Positions 34,705 through 42,927 of a DNA stretch of 64,000 nucleotides are shown here, one piece after another. Origin of the DNA: Lachnoclostridium sp. An196. GTDB lineage: Bacteria; Bacillota; Clostridia; Lachnospirales; Lachnospiraceae. Made by a program: the position numbers and the translations under genes. The stretch covers positions 366,547 to 430,546 of the forward strand of contig NZ_NFJZ01000002.1 of NCBI RefSeq assembly GCF_002160135.1, written 5' to 3'. The notes below the pieces were generated by a model. It searched no databases. It saw nothing but the letters and a program-made list of their open reading frames with translations, and had not been told where the DNA came from. Numbering within the stretch: position 1 is the stretch's first letter; each line of letters begins with the position of its first letter.

Positions 34705-35457
34705 CTACTCCAATCGTTCCAGGATTAATGACGCATAGGGAAGAAAGAGGGATTCGTCATAGAGCGAATCTTGATCTTCATAAAGTTCCGCCATCTGTCC
34801 GATCTCTTCCTCCGTGACTTTTAAGGTTCCGGTCAGCAGTTCGCGGGCCTGCCCATATATGTCCTGCAGGGCGTCTTCGTTGCCCAGATACAGATCGTCC
34901 TGAATCCCGCTTTCGGCCCGCATCAGTGCATTCATGGCGTCGTTCAGGGCAAAAGAGAGACCCTGCAGCAGATAAGTGTCCTCCAGGCCGCTTTCCAGAT
35001 CTGTGCGGAACCATTCCAGATCATCCTGCACATAGGAGAGATCCTGGTAGGCATACAATACCGGATAGTAGGGATCGTAGGCGGAATCATAGGAGTCAAT
35101 GCGGTCAAGAAGCACAGACAGGCCTTCGTAATCCCCTTCGGCCAGGCAGGCGTCCAGCCTTTCCACATTGCGGGTCAGGGTGTGACGGGTCCAGAATCTC
35201 CATATAAAACTTCCGGCTACGATCAGGAGGGCGGCTATGACGACTCCAATGAAGATGCGGACGCCGATCCTGGCGGCGGCCCGGTTGGTCTTTTTCAGAA
35301 TCCGTTCCGGCTCATGCCGGATATCTTCGCGCTCCTCTTCCAGAGAGTCAAGCGTTTCCTGCTGCTGCTCCCGGGCTTCCCGGACATTTTCAGCGCCGCA
35401 GTGAGGACACCGGAGCAGGTCGTCCGCATACTCAAATCCGCAGTAAGGGCAGATCAT
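34705..35457 (-). CDS. Zinc-ribbon, single-helix membrane protein, first gene of set
   Basis: A 250-residue protein. The zinc ribbon MICPYCGFEYADDLLRCPHC is followed by a Glu-rich coiled-coil-like stretch (residues 28-50), a basic segment, one membrane helix (about 65-88, VRIFIGVVIAALLIVAGSFIW) and an acidic helical domain (LDACLAEGDYEGLSVLLDRI). It resembles its downstream neighbour, including TLKVTEEEIGQMAELYE near the end. A promoter is visible just upstream. The set sits back-to-tail with the Hsp70/methyltransferase genes, but on the other strand and with its own promoter. Confidence 0.65.
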   Translation of the reverse strand: MICPYCGFEYADDLLRCPHCGAENVREAREQQQETLDSLEEEREDIRHEPERILKKTNRAAARIGVRIFIGVVIAALLIVAGSFIWRFWTRHTLTRNVERLDACLAEGDYEGLSVLLDRIDSYDSAYDPYYPVLYAYQDLSYVQDDLEWFRTDLESGLEDTYLLQGLSFALNDAMNALMRAESGIQDDLYLGNEDALQDIYGQARELLTGTLKVTEEEIGQMAELYEDQDSLYDESLFLPYASLILERLE

Positions 35458-35513
35458 ATTATGTATTCCTCCGTATCTGTGCGGCGCCTGGTTGTGCCGC
35501 GCGGTTTAAATAT

Positions 35514-35542
35514 ATTGTAGCAGAGAGGGGCGTGATCGGCAA
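35514..35542 (-). promoter_or_regulatory. Promoter of the zinc-ribbon gene set
   Basis: On the minus strand TTGCCG (35537-35542), 17 bases and TACAAT (35514-35519). It lies about 60 bases before the first start codon. Confidence 0.6.
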
Positions 35543-35548
35543 GTTATC

Positions 35549-36751
35549 CTACATCTCCTCCACCACCTGGAAAATGTAAAATTTCAGATAATACGACTGA
35601 TCCGCGGCCCACAGGATCGGGTGGTCGCAGGCCTGGGTGCGGAATTCTACCTGGCGAAGCCGCCGGTGCGCGCCGTGGGCAGCCTCCCGGAGCGTCTTGG
35701 CGAACAATTCCTGGTCCATGAAATGAGAGCAGGAGCAGGTTGCCAGATAACCGCCGTCGCGCACCAGCTTCATGCCCCGCAGATTAATCTCCCGGTAACC
35801 TTTGACCGCATTTTTGATGGAATTGCGGGACTTTGTGAAAGCGGGCGGATCCAGGATCACCACATCGTAGGTCTCGCCCTTTCGTTCCAGTTCCGGAAGC
35901 AGTTCAAACACATCCGCGCACCGGAAGGTCACGCGGTCTTCCACCTGATTCAGGCGGGCGTTTTCACGGGCCTGTTCGCAGCCCAGTTCGGAGGCGTCTA
36001 CGCCCAGCACGCTTGAGGCGCCTGCGACAGCCGCGTTCAGCGCGAACGAACCGGTGTGCGTGAAGCAGTCCAGTACCTTTTTTCCCTTGCAGAGTCTTTG
36101 TACTGCCAGCCGGTTATATTTCTGGTCCAGGAAGAAACCGGTTTTCTGGCCGTCTTCCACATTGACCAGATAGCGGACGCCGTTTTCCTGAATTTCGACC
36201 TTCGTATCAAAAGGACCGCCGATAAAGCCCTTCTGCCGTTTCATCCCTTCCTGTTCCCTTACTTTGGCGTCGCTGCGCTCGTAGATGCCCCGGATGACGA
36301 TGCCGTCTTCCGCCAGGACACGTTTCAGGATGTCCAGGATCCGGAGCTTCATGCGGTCGATGCCAAGGGCCAGGGATTCTACCACCAGCACATCAGAAAA
36401 CTTGTCCACCACCAGTCCCGGCAGGAAGTCTGCCTCTCCGAATATGACACGGCAGCAGGAAGTATCACATACGGTTTTGCGGTATTCCCAGGCGTTCCGT
36501 ACCCGCCGCTCCAGAAAAGCCTCGTCGATGACCTGGTCTTTTCTGCGGGACATCATCCTTACACGGATCTTGGAGTTCATATTGAGAAAGCCGTATCCCA
36601 TAAAATAGCCGTCGAAATCATGGACCGTCACCAGATCTCCGTTCTCAAAATCGCCCAGGATACTGGCGATCTCATTGTCATAGATCCACATGCCGCCGGC
36701 TTTGATTGTGCGGCCTTCTCCTTTTTTCAAAGTTACGATTGTATGATACAT
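35549..36751 (-). CDS. rlmI: RlmI-like 23S rRNA cytosine-5 methyltransferase
   Basis: A 400-residue class I methyltransferase with an N-terminal PUA domain (GMWIYDNEI, then GDLVTVHDFDGYFMGYGF). The catalytic domain has motif I VLDCFTHTGSFALNAA, the acidic GVDASELG, and motif IV VVILDPPAFTKS. This matches the YwbD/RlmI group (COG1092), which methylates C1962 of 23S rRNA in Escherichia coli; site specificity here is inferred. GGAGG stands nine bases before the ATG. It is apparently monocistronic. Confidence 0.88.
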   Translation of the reverse strand: MYHTIVTLKKGEGRTIKAGGMWIYDNEIASILGDFENGDLVTVHDFDGYFMGYGFLNMNSKIRVRMMSRRKDQVIDEAFLERRVRNAWEYRKTVCDTSCCRVIFGEADFLPGLVVDKFSDVLVVESLALGIDRMKLRILDILKRVLAEDGIVIRGIYERSDAKVREQEGMKRQKGFIGGPFDTKVEIQENGVRYLVNVEDGQKTGFFLDQKYNRLAVQRLCKGKKVLDCFTHTGSFALNAAVAGASSVLGVDASELGCEQARENARLNQVEDRVTFRCADVFELLPELERKGETYDVVILDPPAFTKSRNSIKNAVKGYREINLRGMKLVRDGGYLATCSCSHFMDQELFAKTLREAAHGAHRRLRQVEFRTQACDHPILWAADQSYYLKFYIFQVVEEM

Positions 36752-37076
36752 AAATATTATCCTCCGGAATTATAAGAGTGAAAAGATCTGTGTTTAATGT
36801 AGCATGTTTTAAAGGGATCAACAATAGTTTCTTACTAATGAGATAGATCAATTATGAAATGCTTCATATCTTAATCCAATGATGTGATTTTAGACTTTTA
36901 TCTGGCAGAAAAATTGGTTGGTACTGGCTTTCCCAATAGGGACAACTGCAATTTCTGCCAGATGAAGAATTTATAAATACAAGTTGCATTTTCCCCGTCT
37001 GCATGTTAATCTTTTCATATAGAATTCTGTATTTCAGGCGCTTCGCCTATTTCCCATGAAATAAAAATTTACAGTG
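36752..37076. other. AT-rich intergenic region of 325 bases
   Basis: No gene is seen on either strand. It holds a 64-bp inverted-repeat element (36900-36963, listed separately) and, next to the 3' end of the DUF1648 gene, a small hairpin AGGCG-CTT-CGCCT near 37037-37049 that could serve as a weak terminator on the minus strand. Base composition is clearly more AT-rich than in the flanking genes. Confidence 0.5.
36900..36963. repeat. 64-bp inverted-repeat element
   Basis: The ends ATCTGGCAGAAA (from 36900) and TTTCTGCCAGAT (to 36963) are perfect 12-base inverted repeats; TTG and CAA just inside extend the pairing after a two-base bulge. About 33 bases lie between the arms. It could be a miniature mobile element remnant or a structured RNA or terminator, but no T-tract follows and no copy elsewhere in the window was noticed. 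Confidence 0.5.
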
Positions 37077-37541
37077 TCATTTACATTTCCAGAGACGGTA
37101 CATCCAGTACCCGATGTCGCCGCACAGAAGAGCTATGACGGCGAAAAGGAACCAGGAGGGAAGCTCCAGCATCAGAGCCGTCTGAAGAATGGAATAAGTA
37201 TACAGGCAGGTAATGAGGAATTTCAGCGAGCTGATCATATGAAGAAGGGTGGCATATACCCGGGCCCGGTTATGTTCCGTGACCTGAACGCCTGTGTTCC
37301 AGGCCTGCGGGAAATGTTCCAGAACAGTCATCAGCAGATACATGATCCATGCCAGGACCGGGATTATGATCAGCTCTGCCTTGTTTCCCCAGCGCGTAAT
37401 ATTCCCGCCCAGATCATAATGCATGGGAATCTGCTGCGGAATCCGGGCCCAGCATATAAGAAGAAATAGAGTGATGCCGATAAGCTGAAGCAGACACAGG
37501 ACATTCAAAAGGATATCAAATCTGGTTTTTTTGAGCTTCAT
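37077..37541 (-). CDS. DUF1648 membrane protein
   Basis: A 154-residue protein. The ATG at 37541 is chosen because GGGAGG lies seven bases upstream; the longer in-frame start at 37586 has no ribosome site. Four hydrophobic helices are visible: LLNVLCLLQLIGITLFLLI, AELIIIPVLAWIMYLLMTVL, LKFLITCLYTYSILQTAL and FLFAVIALLCGDIGYWMY. The loop after helix 1, RIPQQIPMHYDLGGNITRWG, is the DUF1648 signature (I-P-x-H-Y/F-x-x-x-G-x-x-x-R-x-G). Members include parts of SdpI-type immunity proteins, but this short protein has no toxin gene nearby. Function unknown. Confidence 0.75.
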   Translation of the reverse strand: MKLKKTRFDILLNVLCLLQLIGITLFLLICWARIPQQIPMHYDLGGNITRWGNKAELIIIPVLAWIMYLLMTVLEHFPQAWNTGVQVTEHNRARVYATLLHMISSLKFLITCLYTYSILQTALMLELPSWFLFAVIALLCGDIGYWMYRLWKCK

Positions 37542-37684
37542 TGAGACGCCTCCCTTAAAAAACAGTAACTGTTCAGAACGGTACATTTATTATATAAGTC
37601 GGATTCAGGGCTGTAAAGAGAATTTGGAAAGGGGTGAATAAGATGAAAGGGAACGGGAATACTTCGGATATAGGAGAGTGTAAA

Positions 37685-37891
37685 ATGATGGAAATGAAAC
37701 GTACCGTAGAGTTTGAAAAACTGGAGCCCCACGACCGGTTAAAATATGAGATCGCGGAGGAGCTGGGACTTCTGGACAAGGTAAGAGAAGGGGGCTGGAA
37801 AGCGCTGTCTTCCAAGGAGACAGGGAAGATCGGCGGCATGATCAGCAGAAGGAAAAAAGCGCTGGAAAAATCAGAGAAAGAATCCAGCTGA
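37685..37891 (+). CDS. Alpha/beta-type small acid-soluble spore protein
   Basis: A 68-residue protein. The ATG at 37685 has AGGAG eight bases upstream; an earlier in-frame ATG at 37643 with AAAGGGG is also possible. DRLKYEIAEELGLLDKV followed by KETGKIGGMISRRKK matches the two helices of alpha/beta SASPs (L-x-x-x-K-x-E-I-A-x-E-L-G, and G-x-x-G-G-x-M-x-x-R). These coat and protect DNA in the spore core. The C-terminal tail is unusually rich in Lys and Glu, and the spacer between the helices differs from the classical form, so it is a divergent member. Its presence argues for a spore-forming lineage. Confidence 0.7.
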   Translation: MMEMKRTVEFEKLEPHDRLKYEIAEELGLLDKVREGGWKALSSKETGKIGGMISRRKKALEKSEKESS

Positions 37892-37907
37892 CCTCCAGCG
37901 CTGTGTG

Positions 37908-38543
37908 TCAGATCAGGATCGGCGCGCGGTAATCCTTGCCCAACATCTGTTTTTTCTTATCCTGGAATTCCCAGAAATAATCTTCCCTTACATCAGACCA
38001 GGAGTGTGTGGCCTGATCATAGACCTGGACGAATTCCTCCATCTCCGGATGCCGGCGGACCGTGTTCGTCAGATACTCTTCGCCGGTCAGCGGATTGATG
38101 TCTCCCTGGGGCCTGTTTTTGCGGAATGCCTCGGGGATCTGGAAAGTGATTTTGTTGGGAACCGCAGGCGGCTCTTCAGAGAGCACCTCCGCAGAATTCA
38201 CATCGGGTATGGAAGGCTGCGAGGGGACAGAGACCGTCTGAGGAACCGGAGATATCTCTCCGGAAGAAACGGAAGCCGCAGATGCAGTCTGAAATTCTGC
38301 CCGGATAAATTCCGGCATGGGAATGGATACAGGCTTCAGCTGTACGGATACCTGATATCCCAACAGCGCCGCGATGATGTGCATATCCTGTTCCGGAAAA
38401 TTATCTCTTTTCAGGCGTTGGGTGAGATTTTGCCGGGACATGGGTCTGCCGGTCTGCGCTTCGTACATATCTGCAAGTTCTTTGATCGTCAGTCCTTTTC
38501 TTTTCAGCAGGATCTTGATCTGTTCGCCGAATGAAAGTTCCAT
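37908..38543 (-). CDS. HTH-domain protein with proline-rich linker
   Basis: A 211-residue protein. The N-terminal 70 residues look like a helix-turn-helix (FGEQIKILLKRKGLTIKELA, then MSRQNLTQRLKRDNFPEQDM), close to a XRE-type fold with an enlarged turn. A Pro/Ser/Val-rich linker (about 85-135) follows, then a C-terminal part with GDINPLTGEEYLTNTVR and WSDVREDYFWEFQDKKKQML, which I do not recognise. GGAGGA precedes the ATG, and on the minus strand TTTATT, 17 bases and TATAAT (38578-38583 in plus coordinates) give a possible promoter. It is divergent from the subtilase gene. Confidence 0.6.
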   Translation of the reverse strand: MELSFGEQIKILLKRKGLTIKELADMYEAQTGRPMSRQNLTQRLKRDNFPEQDMHIIAALLGYQVSVQLKPVSIPMPEFIRAEFQTASAASVSSGEISPVPQTVSVPSQPSIPDVNSAEVLSEEPPAVPNKITFQIPEAFRKNRPQGDINPLTGEEYLTNTVRRHPEMEEFVQVYDQATHSWSDVREDYFWEFQDKKKQMLGKDYRAPILI

Positions 38544-38668
38544 ATGGTTCCTCCGCTGTTTCTCTTTTGCTGTTTTTATTATAATACAGTCCGGGGAAAA
38601 AATAAATCTTAAAGTTTCTTTTGCGCATGAAAATGGATCCTTCGCATAGCCTGAAAAGGGGTGCTGAA

Positions 38669-40381
38669 ATGATGGATGATCAGAAAATAGAGAATCAGCT
38701 GAATCTGGCGCTGGAGGCCACAGAAGAAGAACGAAAAAAATCCCTGGTACTGGAGACCGGGTATGATCCAGAGGAAAAGACCTGGGAACTGATTGTAAAA
38801 TACTCAGGAAATCTGGATACCATTGTACCGGACGCCATACGTGTAACGCGGCTGATTAACGAATATGCGATTCTGGTGGTTCCGGAGTCCTTGATTGAAT
38901 CTTTGGCACAGCGTCCGGAGATAGAATATATTGAAAAGCCTAAAAGGCTGTTTTTTGCGCGGGCAGAAGGGAAAAGGGCGTCCTGTATGACGCCGGTGCA
39001 GCGCCCGCCGCTTTCTTTAAGCGGTCGGGGTATTCTGGTGGCAGTACTGGATTCCGGAGTGGATTACCGACATGAGGAATTCCGCAATCCGGACGGGAGC
39101 AGCCGGATTCTGGCATACTGGGACCAGAGCGTGCCCGGAAATCCTCCGGAAGGATATTACATAGGAAGCGAGTTTACCAAGGAACAGATTGACGCGGCGC
39201 TGGCCGGAGGAGAAGATAAACCGGCGGCGCAGAGCGGGGAGGGACTGTCGGCCAGTCAGGATGTAAGCGGGCACGGGACCGGCGTATTGGCAATCGCGGC
39301 AGGAAATGGAGGCGTGGCATATGAGAGCGGTATATTGGCGGTAAAACTGGGAGTGCCCAGAGAAGACGGGTTTCCAAGAACAACGGAGCTGATGCAGGGG
39401 CTGGACTATGTAATTCGGAAGGCGAGAGAATACCTGATGCCGGTAGCTGTAAATATCAGTTTTGGGAATACATACGGTTCTCACACCGGAAGCAGCCTGC
39501 TGGAAACATATATGGATGATGTGAGCGCTTTGTGGAAGTCGGTAATCTGTGTGGGCAGCGGTAATGAAGGGGCGGGAGGCGGTCATACGTCCGGACGGCT
39601 CCAGAATGGCATGCAGGAAAACGTGGAATTTACGGTCGGACCCTACGAACTTGTAATGAATCTGCAGATCTGGAAAAACTATGAGGATGTGTTTGATATT
39701 TATCTGATGCACCCGAATGGGATATCAGCAGGGCCTTTTTACGAAGGAACTCCGGTGCAGCGTTACCGGATGGGGAATACAGAGGTACTGGTTTACTTTG
39801 GTGCTCCCAGCCCTTACAGCGTAAATCAGGAAATTTATCTGGACTTTATCCCTCAAAATGAATATGTGGATTCCGGGATCTGGAGAATCCGCCTGGTGTC
39901 CCGCCAGATTACGGAAGGAACTTATCAGATGTGGATGCCGGGAAGCTCAGTGGTGGGAGCAGATACGCGTTTTCTGAATCCGGTGGAGACAAATACCCTT
40001 ACGATTCCCTCTACAGCGAGGAAAGTGATCACCGTCGGAGCGTACCGTGCGTCTGCCGACGCATATGCAGACTTTTCCGGAAGAGGAGAGACGGAGCGGA
40101 AACCCTCTCTGGTAGCTCCGGGCACCAATATTCTGACGGCGTCGCCGGGAGGCGGATATGTGAGGCAGACAGGGACTTCTTTCGCGACGCCTTTTGTAAC
40201 CGGCGCGGCCGCGCTGTTGATGCAGTATGGGATTACAGACGGGAACGACCCGTATCTGTACGGAGAAAAAGTAAGGGCTTATCTGCAGAGAGGGGCACAG
40301 CCTCTTCCGGCGTTTCAGGAATATCCCAATGCGACCGTGGGGTGGGGAAAACTGTGCGTGGAGAAAAGCATTCCTAATTAA
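38669..40381 (+). CDS. S8 family subtilisin-like protease, Csp-like
   Basis: A 570-residue subtilase without an obvious signal peptide. The ATG at 38669 has AAAAGGGG about eight bases upstream. The catalytic triad is D128 (AVLDSGVDYRHEEF), H202 (DVSGHGTGVLAIAAG) and S504 (GTSFATPFVTGAAAL), with an oxyanion asparagine in GSGNEGAGGG. Between His and Ser lies a 200-residue insertion with a beta-rich jellyroll character. This architecture and an N-terminal prodomain of about 100 residues match the Csp proteases of Clostridia that activate the germination hydrolase SleC, and the spore protein gene 0.8 kb away fits. Many Lachnospiraceae carry several such paralogues, so the germination role is only plausible. 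Confidence 0.85.
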   Translation: MMDDQKIENQLNLALEATEEERKKSLVLETGYDPEEKTWELIVKYSGNLDTIVPDAIRVTRLINEYAILVVPESLIESLAQRPEIEYIEKPKRLFFARAEGKRASCMTPVQRPPLSLSGRGILVAVLDSGVDYRHEEFRNPDGSSRILAYWDQSVPGNPPEGYYIGSEFTKEQIDAALAGGEDKPAAQSGEGLSASQDVSGHGTGVLAIAAGNGGVAYESGILAVKLGVPREDGFPRTTELMQGLDYVIRKAREYLMPVAVNISFGNTYGSHTGSSLLETYMDDVSALWKSVICVGSGNEGAGGGHTSGRLQNGMQENVEFTVGPYELVMNLQIWKNYEDVFDIYLMHPNGISAGPFYEGTPVQRYRMGNTEVLVYFGAPSPYSVNQEIYLDFIPQNEYVDSGIWRIRLVSRQITEGTYQMWMPGSSVVGADTRFLNPVETNTLTIPSTARKVITVGAYRASADAYADFSGRGETERKPSLVAPGTNILTASPGGGYVRQTGTSFATPFVTGAAALLMQYGITDGNDPYLYGEKVRAYLQRGAQPLPAFQEYPNATVGWGKLCVEKSIPN

Positions 40382-40442
40382 TAATTGTATTTACTGTCCG
40401 GCTGCGATATACTGTATGGAAAAGCGAAAATCGAGGTGTGCT

Positions 40443-41609
40443 ATGACATCTATACTGACAAGAATCTTTTTGCGCGGGACGGACGCCCGTACTTCGGAGG
40501 GACGGACGAAGGTGGGAAACCTGGCGGGCATTGTGGGCATCTGCTGCAATGTCCTCCTTTTTCTTGGAAAATTTATGGTCGGAGCTATTTCAGGCAGCAT
40601 GTCGATCGCCGCAGACGCGTTTAACAATCTGAGCGATGCCGGCAGCAGCGTGATCAGCCTGCTGGGTTTCTGGCTGGGGGCGCAGAAGCCGGATGAGGAG
40701 CATCCGTTCGGCCATGCCCGGTATGAATACCTGGCGGGGATGGCCGTATGCGTGATGATTATGGCGATTGGCCTGAACCTGGCAAAAGAGGGAATCGTCA
40801 AAGTGATCCATCCGAATATGCCGGAATTCGGATGGCTTTCTATATGCGTTATGTTGGCGTCTATCCTGCTGAAACTCTGGATGAGCGGGTTCAACAGGAA
40901 AATGGGAGAGATGATCGACTCGGAGACTCTGAGAGCGACGGCGGCGGATTCCCGCAATGACTGTCTGTCTACGGCGGGAGTACTGGCGGGCGCCGTATTG
41001 TGTGAGACCACCGGGATCATGCGGATCGATGGACTGATGACGGTGGCGGTGGCGGGGTTTATCCTCTGGAACGGATATGGCCTGCTGAAAGACGCGCTGG
41101 ATCCTCTTCTTGGGAAAAGCCCGGATCCGGAGCTGGTGAAGATGATTGAGGATACGGTGATGGGTTATCCGAATGTGCTGGGCATGCATGATCTCCTGGT
41201 TCATGATTACGGGCCGGGGAACCAGTTCGCTTCCCTGCATATTGAATTTGATGCCGGCATGAACGCTCTGAAAGCGCATGACCTGATCGACAATATAGAA
41301 CGGGATTTCTGGAAGCAGCATCACCTTCAGGTGGTGATCCATTATGATCCCATCGTGACCGGCGACAGTGAGGTCAGCGAGCTTCGGGAATACATATCCG
41401 AACAGGTGAAAGCATATGATGAGCGTCTGAGTATCCACGACCTGCGCGTGGTGCCGGGCGATACTCATACGAATGTGTTGTTTGATCTGGTGGTGCCGCC
41501 TCATTATGAAGGGGATCAGGATAAACTGCTGAATTATGTGGTGGAGAAAGTAAAAGAGAAAAATCAGACATATATATGTGTAATTAAGGTGGATCAAAGC
41601 TACGTCTGA
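40443..41609 (+). CDS. Cation diffusion facilitator transporter
   Basis: A 388-residue divalent-metal/proton antiporter. GAGGTG precedes the ATG at 40443. Six membrane helices span roughly residues 25-220. The metal site is visible in SIAADAFNNLSDAGSS (helix 2) and ATAADSRNDCLST (helix 5): aspartates fill all four positions, whereas zinc-selective members often have His in helix 5. This suggests preference for Mn, Fe or another harder metal, by analogy only. The C-terminal cytoplasmic domain (from about 230) is about twice the usual length and seems to hold a second ferredoxin-like lobe. Confidence 0.9.
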   Translation: MTSILTRIFLRGTDARTSEGRTKVGNLAGIVGICCNVLLFLGKFMVGAISGSMSIAADAFNNLSDAGSSVISLLGFWLGAQKPDEEHPFGHARYEYLAGMAVCVMIMAIGLNLAKEGIVKVIHPNMPEFGWLSICVMLASILLKLWMSGFNRKMGEMIDSETLRATAADSRNDCLSTAGVLAGAVLCETTGIMRIDGLMTVAVAGFILWNGYGLLKDALDPLLGKSPDPELVKMIEDTVMGYPNVLGMHDLLVHDYGPGNQFASLHIEFDAGMNALKAHDLIDNIERDFWKQHHLQVVIHYDPIVTGDSEVSELREYISEQVKAYDERLSIHDLRVVPGDTHTNVLFDLVVPPHYEGDQDKLLNYVVEKVKEKNQTYICVIKVDQSYV

Positions 41610-41625
41610 CCCGAATCCGCCTCAT

Positions 41626-41662
41626 GTCAACCGGCCGGAAGAAAGTGCAACTGCCGGTTGAC
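41626..41662. other. Hairpin after the transporter gene
   Basis: GTCAACCGGC and GCCGGTTGAC form a perfect 10-bp stem with a 17-base loop. It is followed by AGATTTCC rather than a T-run, so termination is possible but weak. Confidence 0.45.
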
Positions 41663-41682
41663 AGATTTCCAAGGCCGCTTTC

Positions 41683-41711
41683 TTGCGGCGCAAGGGGACG
41701 TCTGTTATGCT
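41683..41711 (+). promoter_or_regulatory. Possible promoter of the XRE-regulator gene
   Basis: TTGCGG (41683-41688), 17 bases and TATGCT (41706-41711). The -10 match is 4 of 6. Confidence 0.35.
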
Positions 41712-41775
41712 GGGAAACAACAGATAAGGCTCATGAAAGGCACGGGAGCCCGAAAGAGCGGCGAGGAGGATTTAT

Positions 41776-42753
41776 ATGATACTGGCAGAAAAGATTATGC
41801 ATTTAAGGAAGAAAAACGGATGGTCCCAGGAGGAACTGGCAGGGAAGCTGAACGTATCCAGGCAGTCGGTATCCAAATGGGAGAGCGCCATGTCGGTGCC
41901 GGATCTGGATAAGATTCTGCTGATGAGCGAGATTTTTGAAGTGAGCACCGATTATCTGCTGAAAGACGACCGGACAGAGGAGGATTTTGTATCGGGGAAT
42001 CCGGACGGAGAAGAGACACGTAAAATAACGATGGAGGAAGCGCAGCATTTCCTGAAGGTGCGCAGGGACGCGTCGGCGAAGATCGCATCGGGAGTTGCCG
42101 CATGTATTCTTTCGCCGGTTCTGCTTTTGTTCCTGGGCGGGGCGGCGGAAAGCGGCATGCTGGATATGTCGGAAGACCTGGCGGCAGGTATCGGTATGAT
42201 GGCGGTGCTGCTGATCGTGGCGGGGGCGGTGGCCTCGTTTCTGATCTTTGGAAGAGAGATGGGGAAATATGAATATCTGGAAAAAGAGATCTTTGAGTTG
42301 AGCTATGGAATCGAAGGCATGGTCAGGGAAAAGAGTGAAGCGTACGCTCCGGTATTTACGGTGAAGATCTCCTGCGGGATCGCCCTTTGTATCTTTGGAT
42401 TTATTCCTTTGATGCTGGTGGACGGGTTGTGGGGAACTGAAATGGCCGAGATCGGTTCTTTCATCTTCCTGCTGATCTGCGCGGCGGCGGGCGTCTGGCT
42501 GTTCGTCAGCGCCGGGATTATCCAGGGATCTTTCCGGCAGCTTCTTCAGGAAGGCGATTATACCGTGGAAGCAAAGCGCACGGGAAAGATTATGGATAAG
42601 ATCGCCCCGGTTTACTGGTGCCTGGTGACAGCGGGATATGTGGGCTACAGTCTGTGGACATGGACCTGGACGACCTCCTGGATCGTCTGGCCGGTGGCGG
42701 GCATCCTGTATGGAGCGCTGGCGGGGGCCGTGAGGATGTGGAAGAAAAAATAA
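41776..42753 (+). CDS. Membrane-anchored XRE-family regulator
   Basis: A 325-residue protein with GAGGAGG before its ATG. The N-terminal 65 residues are a typical XRE helix-turn-helix (LRKKNGWSQEELAGKLNVSR, then QSVSKWESAMSVPDLDKIL). The rest carries five or six hydrophobic helices (for example GVAACILSPVLLLFLGG, GIGMMAVLLIVAGAVASFLIF and WIVWPVAGILYGALAGAV). This fusion of a DNA-binding head to a membrane domain is frequent in Lachnospiraceae and probably senses an envelope or membrane signal; the target is unknown. It lies directly upstream of a BlaI/BlaR1-type pair, separated by a strong terminator. Confidence 0.85.
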   Translation: MILAEKIMHLRKKNGWSQEELAGKLNVSRQSVSKWESAMSVPDLDKILLMSEIFEVSTDYLLKDDRTEEDFVSGNPDGEETRKITMEEAQHFLKVRRDASAKIASGVAACILSPVLLLFLGGAAESGMLDMSEDLAAGIGMMAVLLIVAGAVASFLIFGREMGKYEYLEKEIFELSYGIEGMVREKSEAYAPVFTVKISCGIALCIFGFIPLMLVDGLWGTEMAEIGSFIFLLICAAAGVWLFVSAGIIQGSFRQLLQEGDYTVEAKRTGKIMDKIAPVYWCLVTAGYVGYSLWTWTWTTSWIVWPVAGILYGALAGAVRMWKKK

Positions 42754-42775
42754 CATAGTGTAAAGGTGTTTACAC

Positions 42776-42825
42776 CGGCTGCTGCCGACCTGACTATGGA
42801 CAGGATACGGCGGCAGCCGATTTTT
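42776..42825 (+). terminator. Rho-independent terminator
   Basis: CGGCTGCTGCCG pairs with CGGCGGCAGCCG (one G-U pair), followed by ATTTTT. A smaller inverted repeat, GTGTAAA/TTTACAC, lies just before it at 42758-42775. Confidence 0.85.
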
Positions 42826-42827
42826 GT

Positions 42828-42895
42828 TAGTCAAATGGTTACAAGTTCTTGCGGTTCCGGGATTCTGTGGTATAATATAAGTAATCAAATGATTA
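42828..42895 (+). promoter_or_regulatory. blaI promoter with two operator-like palindromes
   Basis: TTGCGG (42849-42854), 16 bases and TATAAT (42871-42876) with an extended TGG form the promoter. TAATCAAATGATTA (42882-42895) is a palindrome with 6-bp arms just downstream of the -10 box; the related TAGTCAAATGGTTA (42828-42841) lies upstream of the -35 box. The centres are 54 bases apart. They are the likely binding sites of the BlaI-type repressor encoded next. Confidence 0.7.
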
Positions 42896-42927
42896 ACAAT
42901 TTTTTGAGAAGAAGGAGGGCAGAAGAT

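Noticed and set aside
41690..41765. Possible riboswitch upstream of the XRE-regulator gene (two small stems, GAAA-like loops)
   Set aside because: The stems are short and the conserved cores of c-di-GMP, SAM, purine or guanidine riboswitches are not present.
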